Below are positions 39,956 to 48,576 of a stretch of DNA of 64,000 bases, piece after piece; position 1 is the first letter of the stretch; each line of letters opens with the position of its first letter. A program made the position numbers and the translations under genes. Source of the stretch: Actinomarinicola tropica (lineage in GTDB: Bacteria > Actinomycetota > Acidimicrobiia > Acidimicrobiales > SKKL01). Below the pieces are notes generated by a model that was not told the DNA's origin, did not search any database, and saw only the letters and a program-made list of their open reading frames with translations. The stretch spans positions 845,189 to 909,188 of the forward strand of contig NZ_CP045851.1 in assembly GCF_009650215.1 (NCBI RefSeq). The letters run 5' to 3'.

Positions 39956-41581
39956 ATGTCGCCGACCCCGCGACCCCTGCCCGATCCGACGCCCGGCGAC
40001 GACGTGGCCGATCGGCGCGCGCCGGGTCGGCTCCGCCGGGCCCGCCGGACGTGGGGCCTCGCGAGCATCCTCACCCTCGTCGCCGGGCTGACGTTCACCG
40101 GCGTTGCCTTCTCCGCCGAGCGGCGCAGCGCGGAGGAGGAGGCCGAGAAGGCGACCGAGGTCCTCGTCGGCGACGTGACGGCGGCCTTCCACATCGAGCT
40201 CCAGCGCCAGAGCGACCTGGTGGTCAGCACCGCCGGCGCCGTCGCCACGAACCCCGACATGACGACGGCGGACCTCGAGGGCTGGGTGCGGTCGGCCCGC
40301 ATCATCGAGCGGTACCCCGAGCTGACCGGGGTGGGCTTCGTCCGCTACGTCCCCCGCGCCGAGCTCGACGTCCACGCGGCGCGGCTCGCCGCCGACCCGG
40401 CGGTGGCGTCGATCCTCGGTCCGGCCGGGGAGCTGCTCGTCGTGGCCGACACCGGCAGGGCCCACGTGTGCCTGGTCCAGGCCGTCGGCTTCCAGGCGAC
40501 GCCCACCGAGATCGTCGAGCCGAACATCGACATCTGCGCCGACCCGAGCCTGGCGTCCACCATCGGCCCGATGATCTCCACCGGGGGCTCGGTGTACCGG
40601 TCCGGGACGACGGTCGCCGGCGACATCCCGCTCATCGTCGTCACGCCGGTCTTCGCCGGCGACGAGGTGCCGTCGACGATCTCCGCGCGTCGTGACGCCT
40701 TCATCGGGGCGATCGCCACGCTCCTCGACGCCGACCGCGTCGTCGCTCGCGTCGTCGGCGATCGCGAGGACGTCGCCGTCGACCTCCGCTACCGCGACGC
40801 CTACTCCGACGTGTCGTTCCGCGCCGGCGACCTCGCAGCGGCCGCCGGGCCGCAGCGCGTCGCGCCGCTCGTCCCGGGGTGGCGGCTCACGGTGCGGGCC
40901 GTCGACGACCCGTCGGTGGGGTGGACGCGCACCGCGTTCGTCCTCGTCGTCGCCGGCGTCGCGGCCCCGGTCCTGCTCGCCACGCTCTTGTACGTGCTCG
41001 GCACCGGCCGGGCCCGCGCGCTCACGCTCGTCGACGAGGCGACCGAGGAGCTCCGGCACCGGGCGCTGCACGATCCGCTGACGGGTCTCGCCAACCGCGG
41101 CCTCATCGCCGAGCGTGCCGACGCGCTCGTCGCCCGGGCCCGGCGGGACGGGTCGGTGCCGGCGGCGCTGTTCATCGACCTCGACGGCTTCAAGGACGTG
41201 AACGACACCCACGGCCACCAGGCCGGCGACGAGGTCCTGGCGACGTTGGCGGTCCGCATCCGGGACGAGATCCGCGAGTCCGACACGGTGGGGCGGCTCG
41301 GGGGTGACGAGTTCGTCGTGCTCCTCGACGGCGCGTCCTCGGTGGAGAGCCCCGAGTCCGTCGCCCGCCGGCTCGTCGAGGCCATCCGGACGCCGATCCT
41401 CCTCGACGGTGGTCGGGTGGAGGTGACGGTCAGCGCGAGCATCGGCGTGGCCGCGGGGCTCCGGGCCGACGGCGGGCAGCTGCTCCACGACGCCGACGTG
41501 GCGGTCTACCGGGCCAAGGACGCCGGCAAGGACGGGTGGTCGCTGGCCGAATCGGTCCCCGACGTTCCGGCGGCGCCCTGA
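39956..41581 (+). CDS. CHASE-domain diguanylate cyclase
   Basis: The 541-residue protein has an N-terminal helix (ASILTLVAGLTFTGVAFSA) and a periplasmic CHASE sensor of about 220 residues (ELTGVGFVRYVPRAELD, RIIERYP). A second helix near 325 and a C-terminal GGDEF domain follow. GGDEF occurs intact at 449-453, with RESD, an inhibitory c-di-GMP site, five residues before it, so it should synthesise c-di-GMP and be product-inhibited. CHASE domains sense small molecules. GGAGAG precedes the start. No EAL domain is present. Confidence 0.85.
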   Translation: MSPTPRPLPDPTPGDDVADRRAPGRLRRARRTWGLASILTLVAGLTFTGVAFSAERRSAEEEAEKATEVLVGDVTAAFHIELQRQSDLVVSTAGAVATNPDMTTADLEGWVRSARIIERYPELTGVGFVRYVPRAELDVHAARLAADPAVASILGPAGELLVVADTGRAHVCLVQAVGFQATPTEIVEPNIDICADPSLASTIGPMISTGGSVYRSGTTVAGDIPLIVVTPVFAGDEVPSTISARRDAFIGAIATLLDADRVVARVVGDREDVAVDLRYRDAYSDVSFRAGDLAAAAGPQRVAPLVPGWRLTVRAVDDPSVGWTRTAFVLVVAGVAAPVLLATLLYVLGTGRARALTLVDEATEELRHRALHDPLTGLANRGLIAERADALVARARRDGSVPAALFIDLDGFKDVNDTHGHQAGDEVLATLAVRIRDEIRESDTVGRLGGDEFVVLLDGASSVESPESVARRLVEAIRTPILLDGGRVEVTVSASIGVAAGLRADGGQLLHDADVAVYRAKDAGKDGWSLAESVPDVPAAP

Positions 41582-41619
41582 CGGGTACGTGAGGGTCTCG
41601 ACCCCCACGGGAGGACCTC

Positions 41620-42423
41620 GTGTCCGACATCGATCTCACCGGCCGCCCCTTCGCGGTCGTCACCGGCGCCTCGACCGGCATCGGTCGCCAGCTCGGCCTC
41701 CAGATGGCCGAGCGCGGCTACGACCTGCTCGTCACCGCCGACGACGAGGCGCTCGTCGGTGCCGCCGAGGAGATGCGCCAGCACGGCACCCACGTCGACC
41801 CCGTCCAGGTCGACCTGCGCTCCGTCGATGGCGTCGACCAGCTCGTCAGCGCGATCCGTGGGCGAGGCCGTGCGCCCGACGCCCTCCTCCTCAACGCGGG
41901 GACGGGCGTGAGCGGTGCGTTCCTCGACGAGCCGCTCGACGACCACCTCGACGTCCTGGCCGTGAACGTGACGAGCGTGCTGCGCACGTTCCACGCGATC
42001 GTGCCCGACATGGTGCAGCGCGGCGACGGGCGGGTGCTCATCACGTCCTCGGTCACCGCGGCGGCGCCCGGGCCCTACATCTCCGTCTACAGCGCTTCGA
42101 AGGCCTTCCTCCAGTCGTTCAGCCAGGCGGTGCGGACCGAGCTCTCCGACTCCGGGGTCACGGTCACCGCGCTGATGCCCGGGCCCACCGACACCGAGTT
42201 CTTCGAGAGGGCCGACATGCTCGACACCCGCCTCGGTCAGATGAACAAGGACGATCCGGCCGACGTGGCGCGCGACGGCATCGAGGCGATGCTCGCCGGC
42301 AAGGACCACGTCGTCGGCGGCGCGGCGAAGAACCACCTGACGGTCGCGGCGTGGAGCCTGGCGCCGGAGAAGCTGGCGTCGGCGATCAACACCCGGTTCA
42401 CGAAGCCCGGCACCGGCGACTGA
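41620..42423 (+). CDS. Short-chain dehydrogenase/reductase
   Basis: The 267-residue enzyme starts at GTG 41620 after GGGAGGACC. It has TGASTGIGRQLGLQ for the nucleotide, NAGTGVSG, ITSSVTAAAPG and the catalytic YSASK. The C-terminus is long for the classical group and includes HVVGGAAKNHLTVAAW. It is NAD(P)-dependent with unknown substrate. The gene is 38 nt after the cyclase gene. Confidence 0.8.
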   Translation: MSDIDLTGRPFAVVTGASTGIGRQLGLQMAERGYDLLVTADDEALVGAAEEMRQHGTHVDPVQVDLRSVDGVDQLVSAIRGRGRAPDALLLNAGTGVSGAFLDEPLDDHLDVLAVNVTSVLRTFHAIVPDMVQRGDGRVLITSSVTAAAPGPYISVYSASKAFLQSFSQAVRTELSDSGVTVTALMPGPTDTEFFERADMLDTRLGQMNKDDPADVARDGIEAMLAGKDHVVGGAAKNHLTVAAWSLAPEKLASAINTRFTKPGTGD

Positions 42424-42452
42424 CGCTGCGGCGGGCCGTGGCGTCGAGCCGG

Positions 42453-42992
42453 TCAGGGCCGCTCGACCCGGCCGGCGGCGCGCAGCGGGTTGCGGATGAA
42501 GGTGAGGAGCGAGAGCCCGAGGCCGTAGGTGTGCACCACCTGCGGCGGGGCGATGCGGACGAAGGCCCCCGCAGGGTGCTCGAGCTCGCCGTGGCTGGTG
42601 ACGGCTGTGATCCGCCCGTCGCGCGCCAGCTCGAGGATGTGCGGATCGTCGATCGGGAGCAGCTCGGCGGTCGACGCGTACATCGCCGTGGCGGGCGGCC
42701 CGACCGGGAGCCGTCGGATCGGCACGTTGACCGACACGTGGGCGTTGGCCGCGATGTTGCGGCCCTTGCGGCTGTCGCGCTCGATCGAGATGTAGAGCGC
42801 GCCGTCGGCCTCGGCGTAGAGGACGCCGGCGCTGTGTGGGCGGTGGACGGGGGAGCTCGTGCCGAGGACGCAGTAGGAGCGGCGGGCGATGCGCCGCACC
42901 ACGTCCTCCCACGTGGGGTGGGCGAGGGAGGCGTCGGCCAGGGCCGAGCCGGTGGCGCCGTCGAGGGGCGGGGTGTGGTCGGTGGTGGTCAT
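42453..42992 (-). CDS. Pyridoxamine 5'-phosphate oxidase-like flavin-binding protein
   Basis: The 179-residue protein has the split-barrel FMN fold: SYCVLGTSSPVHRPHSAGVLYAE, then LYISIERDSRKGRNIAANAHVSV. The barrel fold is clear, but the residues that define the true vitamin B6 enzyme are not. It may bind FMN, F420 or haem, as many actinobacterial relatives do. It is divergent from the AraC regulator at 43074, which may control it. Confidence 0.65.
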   Translation of the reverse strand: MTTTDHTPPLDGATGSALADASLAHPTWEDVVRRIARRSYCVLGTSSPVHRPHSAGVLYAEADGALYISIERDSRKGRNIAANAHVSVNVPIRRLPVGPPATAMYASTAELLPIDDPHILELARDGRITAVTSHGELEHPAGAFVRIAPPQVVHTYGLGLSLLTFIRNPLRAAGRVERP

Positions 42993-43060
42993 GGCATCAT
43001 TCGACGCCAGCCGGGCGAGACGGTCCATGGGTTCCCGTCTCGGATCCATGCGCGAGCGTC

Positions 43061-43066
43061 TACGGT
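43061..43066 (+). promoter_or_regulatory. Leaderless -10, TACGGT
   Basis: TACGGT lies 7 nt before ATG 43074 of the AraC-type regulator. Confidence 0.5.
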
Positions 43067-43073
43067 GTGCCCG

Positions 43074-44030
43074 ATGGACGTGCTCACCGGCCTCCTCGAC
43101 GGTCCGCGTGCCCGCAACGCGTTCCTGCTCCGCTCGTTGCTCGAGCCGCCGTGGTCGCTCCGGTTGCAGGACGAGTCGCCGCTCACGATCGCCGCGATCC
43201 TGCGTGGCGACGCCTGGCTCGACCTGCTCGACGGATCGCCCCCGGTGCGACTCGGGGTGGGCGACGTGGCCGTCGTGCGCGGCCCCGACCCGTACGTGCT
43301 CGCCGACGCCGCCGGTCGGCCACCCCAGATCGTCGTCCACCCGGGTCAGCGGTGCACCACCCTTGACGGCGTCGACCTGCACGACGCCATGACCCTCGGC
43401 GTGCGCACGTGGGGCAACGACCCCGACGGGTCGACGTCGCTGCTCTGCGGCACCTACGAGGTGGACGGCGCGGTGAGCGACCGGCTCCTCGCCGCGCTGC
43501 CGCGCCATCTCGTCGTCGGTGCCGGCCGTGCCGACCAGCGCCTGGTTGACCTGCTCGCCGAGGAGGTCCTGCGCGACGGCCCCGGCCAGCAGGTGATGCT
43601 CGACCGGCTCCTCGACCTCCTCCTCGTCTCGACGTTGCGCCAGTGGTTCGCCGAGTGCGCCGAGGACGCGCCCGGCTGGTTCCGGGCCGCCGCCGACCCG
43701 ATCGTCGGGCCCGCCATCCGCCTCCTCCACGACGAGCCGGCCCGGCAGTGGACCGTCGCCTCGCTGGCCGCCGAGGTCGGCGCGTCGCGGGCGGCCTTCG
43801 CGCGGCGCTTCGCCGAGCTGATGGGCGAGCCCCCGATGACGTACCTGACGAACTGGCGGCTCGCGCTGGCCGCCGACCTGCTCCTCGAACCGGGGGCCAC
43901 GCTCGGGTCGGTCGCCCGGCGCGTCGGCTACGCCAGTCCGTACGCGCTGAGCTCGGCGTTCTCGCGGGTGCGCGGGGTCAGCCCGAAGGAGCACCGCACC
44001 GAGCAGCTCGCCGCCGTCGGCGGTCCCTGA
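43074..44030 (+). CDS. AraC-family regulator with cupin sensor
   Basis: The 318-residue regulator has a cupin-like ligand domain at 1-190 (LTIAAILRGDAWLDLLDG, VRLGVGDVAVVRGPDPYVL). The AraC double helix-turn-helix begins near 210 (QWTVASLAAEVGASRAAFARRF) and contains PMTYLTNWRLALAADLL. Members of this group sense small organic molecules. It is divergent from the split-barrel gene and 36 nt before the SDR at 44067, both plausible targets. Confidence 0.85.
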   Translation: MDVLTGLLDGPRARNAFLLRSLLEPPWSLRLQDESPLTIAAILRGDAWLDLLDGSPPVRLGVGDVAVVRGPDPYVLADAAGRPPQIVVHPGQRCTTLDGVDLHDAMTLGVRTWGNDPDGSTSLLCGTYEVDGAVSDRLLAALPRHLVVGAGRADQRLVDLLAEEVLRDGPGQQVMLDRLLDLLLVSTLRQWFAECAEDAPGWFRAAADPIVGPAIRLLHDEPARQWTVASLAAEVGASRAAFARRFAELMGEPPMTYLTNWRLALAADLLLEPGATLGSVARRVGYASPYALSSAFSRVRGVSPKEHRTEQLAAVGGP

Positions 44031-44066
44031 CGCGAGCTGTCAGGGAGGCGCACCGACGATGGGCGC

Positions 44067-45029
44067 ATGACCGAGACCTCCGCACCCACCCCTGACGCTC
44101 TCCCGCTGGCCGGCCGCGTGGCCGTCGTCGCCGGCGCCACCCGCGGCGCCGGCCGCGGCATCGCCGTCGCGCTCGGCGAGGCCGGCGCCACCGTCTACTG
44201 CACCGGCCGCACCACCCGCGAGCGTCGCTCCGACTACGACCGCCCCGAGACGATCGAGGAGACGGCCGAGATGGTCACCGCGGCCGGCGGCACCGGCATC
44301 GCCGTGGCGATGGACCACCTCGAACCGGAGCAGGTGTCCGACCTGGCCGCCCGCGTCGACCGGGAGCAGGGGCGGCTCGATGTGCTCGTCAACGACATCG
44401 CCGGCGAGCACCTCGCCGAGTGGGACCTGCCGATCTGGGAGCAGGACCTCGAGCGCGGCCTGCGCTACCTGCGCACCGCTGTGCACACCCACCTCATCGC
44501 CGCCCACCACCTGCTGCCGCTCATGATCCGCGAGCCGGGCGGCCTGGTCGTCGAGGTGACCGACGGGACGACCGAGTACAACTCGACCCACTACCGCATC
44601 TCGGCCTTCATCGACCTGGCGAAGGCCTGCGCCAACCGGCTCGGCTACTCGCTCGGCGCCGAGCTCGAGCCGCACGGCGGCACGGCCGTCGCGCTCACGC
44701 CGGGCTGGATGCGCAGCGAGCTGATGCTCGACACCTTCGGCGTCACCGAGGAGAACTGGGAGGAGGTCACCCGGGCGAACCTCGGCACCGAGGAGCTGCC
44801 CCCGGACGACTTCCTCGTGTCGGAGACGCCGCTGTTCGTCGGGCGCGGGGTAGCGGCGCTGGCCGCCGACCCCGACCGGGCCCGGTGGAACCGCCGCTCG
44901 ATCGAGGCCTTCGACCTCGCCGAGGCCTACGGGTTCACCGACGTCGACGGGTCGCGCCCCGACGCCTGGGGCTACATCGTCGAGGTGCGCGAGGCCGGCA
45001 AGCCGGTCGACGTCACCGGCTACCGCTGA
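44067..45029 (+). CDS. SDR-family oxidoreductase with replaced catalytic tyrosine
   Basis: The 320-residue protein has VAVVAGATRGAGRGIAVALGE for NAD(P) and CTGRTTRERRS behind it. Where this SDR subgroup has YDLAK at the active site, the sequence reads FIDLAK, so the catalytic Tyr of YxxxK is replaced by Ile. The lysine remains. It may be inactive or use another residue (Tyr in HYRIS lies nearby). GGGAGG precedes the ATG. AraC control is likely. Confidence 0.7.
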   Translation: MTETSAPTPDALPLAGRVAVVAGATRGAGRGIAVALGEAGATVYCTGRTTRERRSDYDRPETIEETAEMVTAAGGTGIAVAMDHLEPEQVSDLAARVDREQGRLDVLVNDIAGEHLAEWDLPIWEQDLERGLRYLRTAVHTHLIAAHHLLPLMIREPGGLVVEVTDGTTEYNSTHYRISAFIDLAKACANRLGYSLGAELEPHGGTAVALTPGWMRSELMLDTFGVTEENWEEVTRANLGTEELPPDDFLVSETPLFVGRGVAALAADPDRARWNRRSIEAFDLAEAYGFTDVDGSRPDAWGYIVEVREAGKPVDVTGYR

Positions 45030-45060
45030 GCAAGCGCCCGCGAGCCCGCCGCCTGCTCGT

Positions 45061-45156
45061 GGGGGCGATGTCGCCAGCCCGTTGGCGCGATCGCCCCCGC
45101 GGGCCGCTCGCGGGGGCGATGTCGCCAGCCGGGTGGCGCGATCGCCCCCGCGGGCC
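45061..45156. repeat. Tandem pair of 45-bp hairpins, 51-bp period
   Basis: Two near-identical units, 45061-45105 and 45112-45156, each run GGGGGCGATGTCGCCA ... TGGCGCGATCGCCCCC and fold on themselves into a long GC-rich stem. They lie between convergent genes ending at 45029 and 45202. They probably act as a double terminator and are prone to slippage. Confidence 0.75.
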
Positions 45157-45201
45157 TCGACGCACGCCCGCGGGCGCTCCGGGACCGGCCCCTCCGCGCC
45201 G

Positions 45202-46194
45202 TCAGGCGATGGCGTCGAGCAGGGCCCAGCCCGGGGCGTCGAGGCGGGGGAGGAGGCGCGGGCCGGTGGTGCCGAGGGCGACGACCGCGGTGCGGCGCGT
45301 CCGGTCGACCGCCAGGAAGCTCGACGCGCCGTAGGTGCCGCCGTTGTGCCAGACGACGTCCCCGCGGGGGGAGGTGCGCGTCATCCAGCCGAGGCCGATG
45401 CGCATGTCGGGGGCCGGCCCCTTGCGGCGCGGCGTCATCGCCAGCTGCATGGCGTCGCCGACGGCGCCGGAGGGCGGGTCGAGGGTGATCCGCGCGAAGG
45501 CGAGGAGGTCGGCCGGGGTGGCGCGCAGGGCACCGCACGCCGCGAGCGCACCGAACGTCCACGCCGGCGTCCCCTTGCCCTTGCGCACGCCGGGCACCAC
45601 CTCGGTGCCGTCCCCGCAGGTGCCGACGCCCGTCCGGTGCAGGTCGAGCGGCTCGAGGATCCGGCTGCGCAGCAGCTCGCCGTAGGGCTGGCCGGCGACT
45701 CGTCCGAGGATGTGGCCGAGCAGGCCCATCCCGAAGTTCGAGTAGCTGAGCCGGTCGCGCCGCGCCCGTCGCGTCCGGCGACCGAGCACGTCGAACACCA
45801 TCGCCTCGTCGAGCTGCGCGTAGGGGTTCGCCCCGCGGGCGCGGCGCAGGAGCGCCGGGGGGATCGAGGGGAAGCCGCCGCGGTGGGTGGCGAGGTCGTC
45901 GAGCGTGGGCTGACGGTCGGGCGGCGGGAGCCGGGCGGCGACGTCGTCGGGCAGGTGGGTGCCGATGGGGTCGTCCAGACGGACCTCGCCCCGGAGCGAC
46001 ATCTCTGCGAGGAGCATGCCCGTGAAGCCCTTGGTGATCGAGGCGATCTCCCAGCAGTCGTGCCGAGGGTCGGGTCGCGACCTCAGGTCACCGAGCGCGA
46101 CGACGTGCTCCTCGTCCTCCGCCAGCACCGCGACGACGACGCCGGGCACCTTCCCGACGACGGGCCCGACGTGCTCCCTCACGAGGTCCTCCAC
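45202..46194 (-). CDS. Serine hydrolase, class C beta-lactamase fold
   Basis: The 330-residue protein has the nucleophile motif SITK in IASITKGFTGMLL and the YSN of RLSYSNFGMGLLG, both diagnostic of the beta-lactamase/penicillin-binding-protein fold. No signal peptide is visible, so it is probably cytoplasmic. Substrates of such proteins range from peptides to esters. GTG 46194 lies seven bases from TAGCGT, the leaderless pattern. Confidence 0.75.
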   Translation of the reverse strand: MEDLVREHVGPVVGKVPGVVVAVLAEDEEHVVALGDLRSRPDPRHDCWEIASITKGFTGMLLAEMSLRGEVRLDDPIGTHLPDDVAARLPPPDRQPTLDDLATHRGGFPSIPPALLRRARGANPYAQLDEAMVFDVLGRRTRRARRDRLSYSNFGMGLLGHILGRVAGQPYGELLRSRILEPLDLHRTGVGTCGDGTEVVPGVRKGKGTPAWTFGALAACGALRATPADLLAFARITLDPPSGAVGDAMQLAMTPRRKGPAPDMRIGLGWMTRTSPRGDVVWHNGGTYGASSFLAVDRTRRTAVVALGTTGPRLLPRLDAPGWALLDAIA

Positions 46195-46201
46195 CGGCGG
46201 G

Positions 46202-46207
46202 ACGCTA
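46202..46207 (-). promoter_or_regulatory. Leaderless -10, TAGCGT
   Basis: TAGCGT (minus strand) lies 7 nt before GTG 46194. Confidence 0.5.
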
Positions 46208-46223
46208 CGCGGCCGTCCGATCC

Positions 46224-46619
46224 CTATGCGCCGTCGCCGGCTGCGAATGCCTCCAGAGCGTCCGCGATCACGGCGAGGTCCGTCGGGCCCGAGGCGACGG
46301 TCATCACGAGCCTGTAGACGTCCTCGTTCGACGCGTTGGCGACGCTCCTACCGTTGATCTCCAAGAACACCGCCGTGGCGAGCCAGCCGAGGCGCTTGTT
46401 GCCGTCGATCAGGGCGTGGTTGTTCACGACGGACTGGAGGAGCGCCGCCGCCTTCTGCCAGGTCGTGGGGTAGGCGTCGTGTTCGCCGACCGTCGTCTGC
46501 GGTCGGGCGACGGCCGCGGCGAGCAGACCGACGTCGCGCACGGGCGGCGGATCGCCGAGCAACCGTGCGGCCAGTGCGATGAGGTCGTCGAGGTCCAGGA
46601 ACTCGACGGGGTCCGTCAC
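46224..46619 (-). CDS. Doc-type toxin (Fic/Doc fold kinase)
   Basis: The 131-residue protein has NHALIDGNKRLGWLATAVFL, the Doc form of the Fic motif in which Lys replaces the Gly of GNGR. In the P1 Doc toxin this fold phosphorylates and inactivates elongation factor Tu. The start overlaps the antitoxin stop by ATGA. The length is typical of Doc. Confidence 0.8.
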   Translation of the reverse strand: MTDPVEFLDLDDLIALAARLLGDPPPVRDVGLLAAAVARPQTTVGEHDAYPTTWQKAAALLQSVVNNHALIDGNKRLGWLATAVFLEINGRSVANASNEDVYRLVMTVASGPTDLAVIADALEAFAAGDGA

Positions 46620-46819
46620 CGGCCGAGGCGGTCGATGGCGTCGGCGTGGACGTCGAGGATCAGGTCGGCGGCCGCCGCGACCTGGCTGCGGTGATCCGCT
46701 CGGGCGACGTAGTCGCGGATGGCGCGTCGAGCGGCGTCCTGCATCGAGATGCCGTCTTTGGCGGCACGCTCCTTCAGAGCGCGCTGCTCCTCGTCGGTGA
46801 GGCGGAGCGTCATGGCCAT
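46616..46819 (-). CDS. Ribbon-helix-helix antitoxin of the Doc pair
   Basis: The 67-residue protein begins MAMTLRLTDEEQRALKERAA and continues DGISMQDAARRAIRDYVAR, a ribbon-helix-helix repressor with a toxin-binding tail. Its ATG at 46819 is six bases from TACCAT on the minus strand. A palindrome at 46828-46844 overlaps that -10, so the protein probably represses its own operon. Doc is more often paired with Phd, so this is an alternative antitoxin class. Confidence 0.75.
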   Translation of the reverse strand: MAMTLRLTDEEQRALKERAAKDGISMQDAARRAIRDYVARADHRSQVAAAADLILDVHADAIDRLGR

Positions 46820-46825
46820 CGCGCG

Positions 46826-46831
46826 ATGGTA
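46826..46831 (-). promoter_or_regulatory. Leaderless -10, TACCAT
   Basis: TACCAT (minus strand) lies 6 nt before ATG 46819 and overlaps the operator palindrome. Confidence 0.5.
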
Positions 46832-46844
46832 TCGGAGTGATACC
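46828..46844. promoter_or_regulatory. Antitoxin autorepressor operator
   Basis: GGTATC, GGAGT, GATACC is a perfect 6-bp inverted repeat covering the antitoxin -10. A ribbon-helix-helix dimer bound here would block transcription. Confidence 0.6.
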
Positions 46845-46871
46845 AACTGTGCCCAGGCCCTGAGGCGCTGG

Positions 46872-47864
46872 TCAGGTGGGCTGGAGCTCGGCGGCCGCAG
46901 CGGTGAGCTCGAGGGAGCGCAGGCGGGTCTCGGCCGTCGGTGCGGAGTGCACGACGATCAGCTCGTCGGCGCTTGCGTGGTCGGCGAACCAGTCGAGGTA
47001 CTCCCGCACCGCCTCGGGCGAACCGGTGGCGGTGTAGCGCATCATCCCGAGGACCTGCTGGCCCTGGGGCGAGGCGAGCAGCGTGTCGGCCTCGTCGTCG
47101 GACAGGTCGCGGCCCGGCACGAGGAAGCGGGCGAGGCGCCGACGTCGAGTGCGCAGCTGGAGCTCGAGCGCCTCCTCCTCGGACGGCGCGGCGATGACGT
47201 TCACGCCCGCGATCACGTGCGGTTCGGCCAGCTGCTCCGAGGGACGGAACCGCTGGCGGTAGATGGCGACGGCCTGCTCCAGCGCATCGGGCGCGAAGTG
47301 GGAGGCGAACCCGTAGGGGAGGCCCAGCAAGGCGGCGAGCTGGGCGCCGTAGAGCGACGAACCGAGGATGTAGAGCGGCACGTTCGTGCCCTTGCCGGGG
47401 AAGGCGTCGACACCGCTGATGCGAGACTCGCCGGTGAGGAAGCCCTGGAGCTCCTGGACGTCCTGGGGGAACGTGTCAGCGGCCTGGTGGTCGCGGCGCA
47501 GCGCCTGGAGGAGGGTCACCTGGTCGGTCCCGGGCGCCCGGCCGAGGCCGAGGTCGATCCGCCCCGGGTGCAGCGACGCCAGCGTCCCGAACTGCTCGGC
47601 GATCGTGAGCGGCGAGTGGTTGGGGAGCATCACGCCGCCGGCGCCGAGTCGGATCGTCGAGGTGTGCGCCGCCACGTGGGCGATCAGCACGCTCGTCGCC
47701 GACGAGGCGATCGACTTCATGTTGTGGTGCTCGGCGTACCAGACCCGGCGGTAGCCGAGCTCCTCCGCCCGCCGGGCCACGGCGACCGTCTGGTGGAGGG
47801 CATCGCCGATCTCCGTGCCCCGGTCGACGGTGGCGAGGTCGAGGACGGAGAGGGGGACGGTCAC
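46872..47864 (-). CDS. LLM-class flavin-dependent oxidoreductase
   Basis: The 330-residue protein has the luciferase-like TIM-barrel signs: [64 protein letters not shown]-type sequence, and [10 protein letters not shown] near the end. Relatives use FMN or F420 for oxidations of diverse compounds. The GTG at 47864 follows AGGAG at about 10 nt. The bacterial group with [15 protein letters not shown] is large and mostly uncharacterised. Confidence 0.8.
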   Translation of the reverse strand: MTVPLSVLDLATVDRGTEIGDALHQTVAVARRAEELGYRRVWYAEHHNMKSIASSATSVLIAHVAAHTSTIRLGAGGVMLPNHSPLTIAEQFGTLASLHPGRIDLGLGRAPGTDQVTLLQALRRDHQAADTFPQDVQELQGFLTGESRISGVDAFPGKGTNVPLYILGSSLYGAQLAALLGLPYGFASHFAPDALEQAVAIYRQRFRPSEQLAEPHVIAGVNVIAAPSEEEALELQLRTRRRRLARFLVPGRDLSDDEADTLLASPQGQQVLGMMRYTATGSPEAVREYLDWFADHASADELIVVHSAPTAETRLRSLELTAAAAELQPT

Positions 47865-47934
47865 GTTGCAGCAGCTCCTGGATGGCGTCGGGGTGACGTG
47901 GCGACGCCCGGACGGATCCGGGCGGCACCCGGGG

Positions 47935-48348
47935 TCAACGCCTCTCGGCTGCGTTCTCTTCCCGGTCGGCGCGGTCGAGCCGTTCCCGGGCATCGGTCCA
48001 CCCGGGCAGCGGCGCCGGGTCGTGGGTCCAGGTGACGAAGGTGGACCCGGCCATGCGCGACCGGAAGGCGCGCATCACGTCGCGGTGCAGCGGATCGGCG
48101 GCGTAGGCGTCGAGGGAGGCCTGGTCCCGCCACGTCGACAGCGTGAAGAAGGTGCGACGGAGGGGGTGGGCCTCGAGGTCGAGCCGCACGCCCCCGTCGA
48201 CCTCGGCGAAGCGACGCTGCAGCCGCAGCGCCGCGCGCAGGAAGGCGGGGACGTCGCGGAGGCACCGCAGCTCGAGCCGCGACGCCATCGTGACGAGCTG
48301 CGTCGAACCGTCGACGTCGTGGGTGCCGGTCTGGGTGGGGGTCCTCAT
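47935..48348 (-). CDS. Dimeric alpha/beta-barrel monooxygenase-like protein
   Basis: The 137-residue protein has [18 protein letters not shown], then [31 protein letters not shown], the pattern of small antibiotic-biosynthesis-monooxygenase or DUF3291-like folds. CAGGAGCGAG precedes the ATG. No cofactor residues are evident. It lies 70 nt upstream of, and in line with, the LLM gene. The palindrome at 48376-48389 lies in its promoter region. Confidence 0.55.
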   Translation of the reverse strand: MRTPTQTGTHDVDGSTQLVTMASRLELRCLRDVPAFLRAALRLQRRFAEVDGGVRLDLEAHPLRRTFFTLSTWRDQASLDAYAADPLHRDVMRAFRSRMAGSTFVTWTHDPAPLPGWTDARERLDRADREENAAERR

Positions 48349-48375
48349 CAGCTCGCTCCTGGTGACTCCATAACG

Positions 48376-48389
48376 CTGTTGTGTAACAG
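48376..48389. promoter_or_regulatory. Palindrome upstream of the monooxygenase-like gene
   Basis: CTGTTGTGTAACAG is a 5-bp inverted repeat with a 4-nt centre, 28 nt from the start at 48348. The form resembles MarR/TetR operators. No regulator gene adjoins it. Confidence 0.4.
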
Positions 48390-48465
48390 TGTGATGGATG
48401 AGCGTGGCGAGCGCAAGGGCCATCTCGGTACCGAACGCGACACATGGGGTCGCGATCCGTACCAG

Positions 48466-48497
48466 GAACCGATCGGTGCCAAGAACCGATCGGTGCC
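48466..48497. repeat. Tandem 17-bp repeat
   Basis: GAACCGATCGGTGCC occurs at 48466-48480 and 48483-48497, each with a CCGATCGG palindrome. A weaker third copy (GGTACCGAAC) precedes them. It lies 80-110 nt upstream of the zinc-ribbon gene, possibly as activator sites. Confidence 0.55.
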
Positions 48498-48563
48498 GAG
48501 AACGAGGGCGGAGCGCGCCGGACCGGCACCCGTCGGCGCGGCCGCGAGGTCGGCCGGCATCGG

Positions 48564-48569
48564 TACGCT
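48564..48569 (+). promoter_or_regulatory. Leaderless -10, TACGCT
   Basis: TACGCT lies 7 nt before ATG 48577. Confidence 0.5.
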
Positions 48570-48576
48570 GCCGGCC

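Noticed and set aside
42889-43022. N-terminal extension of the split-barrel gene beyond 42992
   Set aside because: Upstream in-frame residues form part of a long antisense frame to the AraC gene, with no homology.
45061-45156. Possible CRISPR repeat
   Set aside because: There are only two units, each a self-complementary hairpin with a 6-nt gap. There are no spacers of the usual size and no cas genes.
48393-48576. Open frame running into the zinc-ribbon gene from about 48393
   Set aside because: The extension (MDERGERKGHLG...) lacks conserved character and overlaps tandem repeats. The leaderless -10 at 48564 supports the start at 48577.
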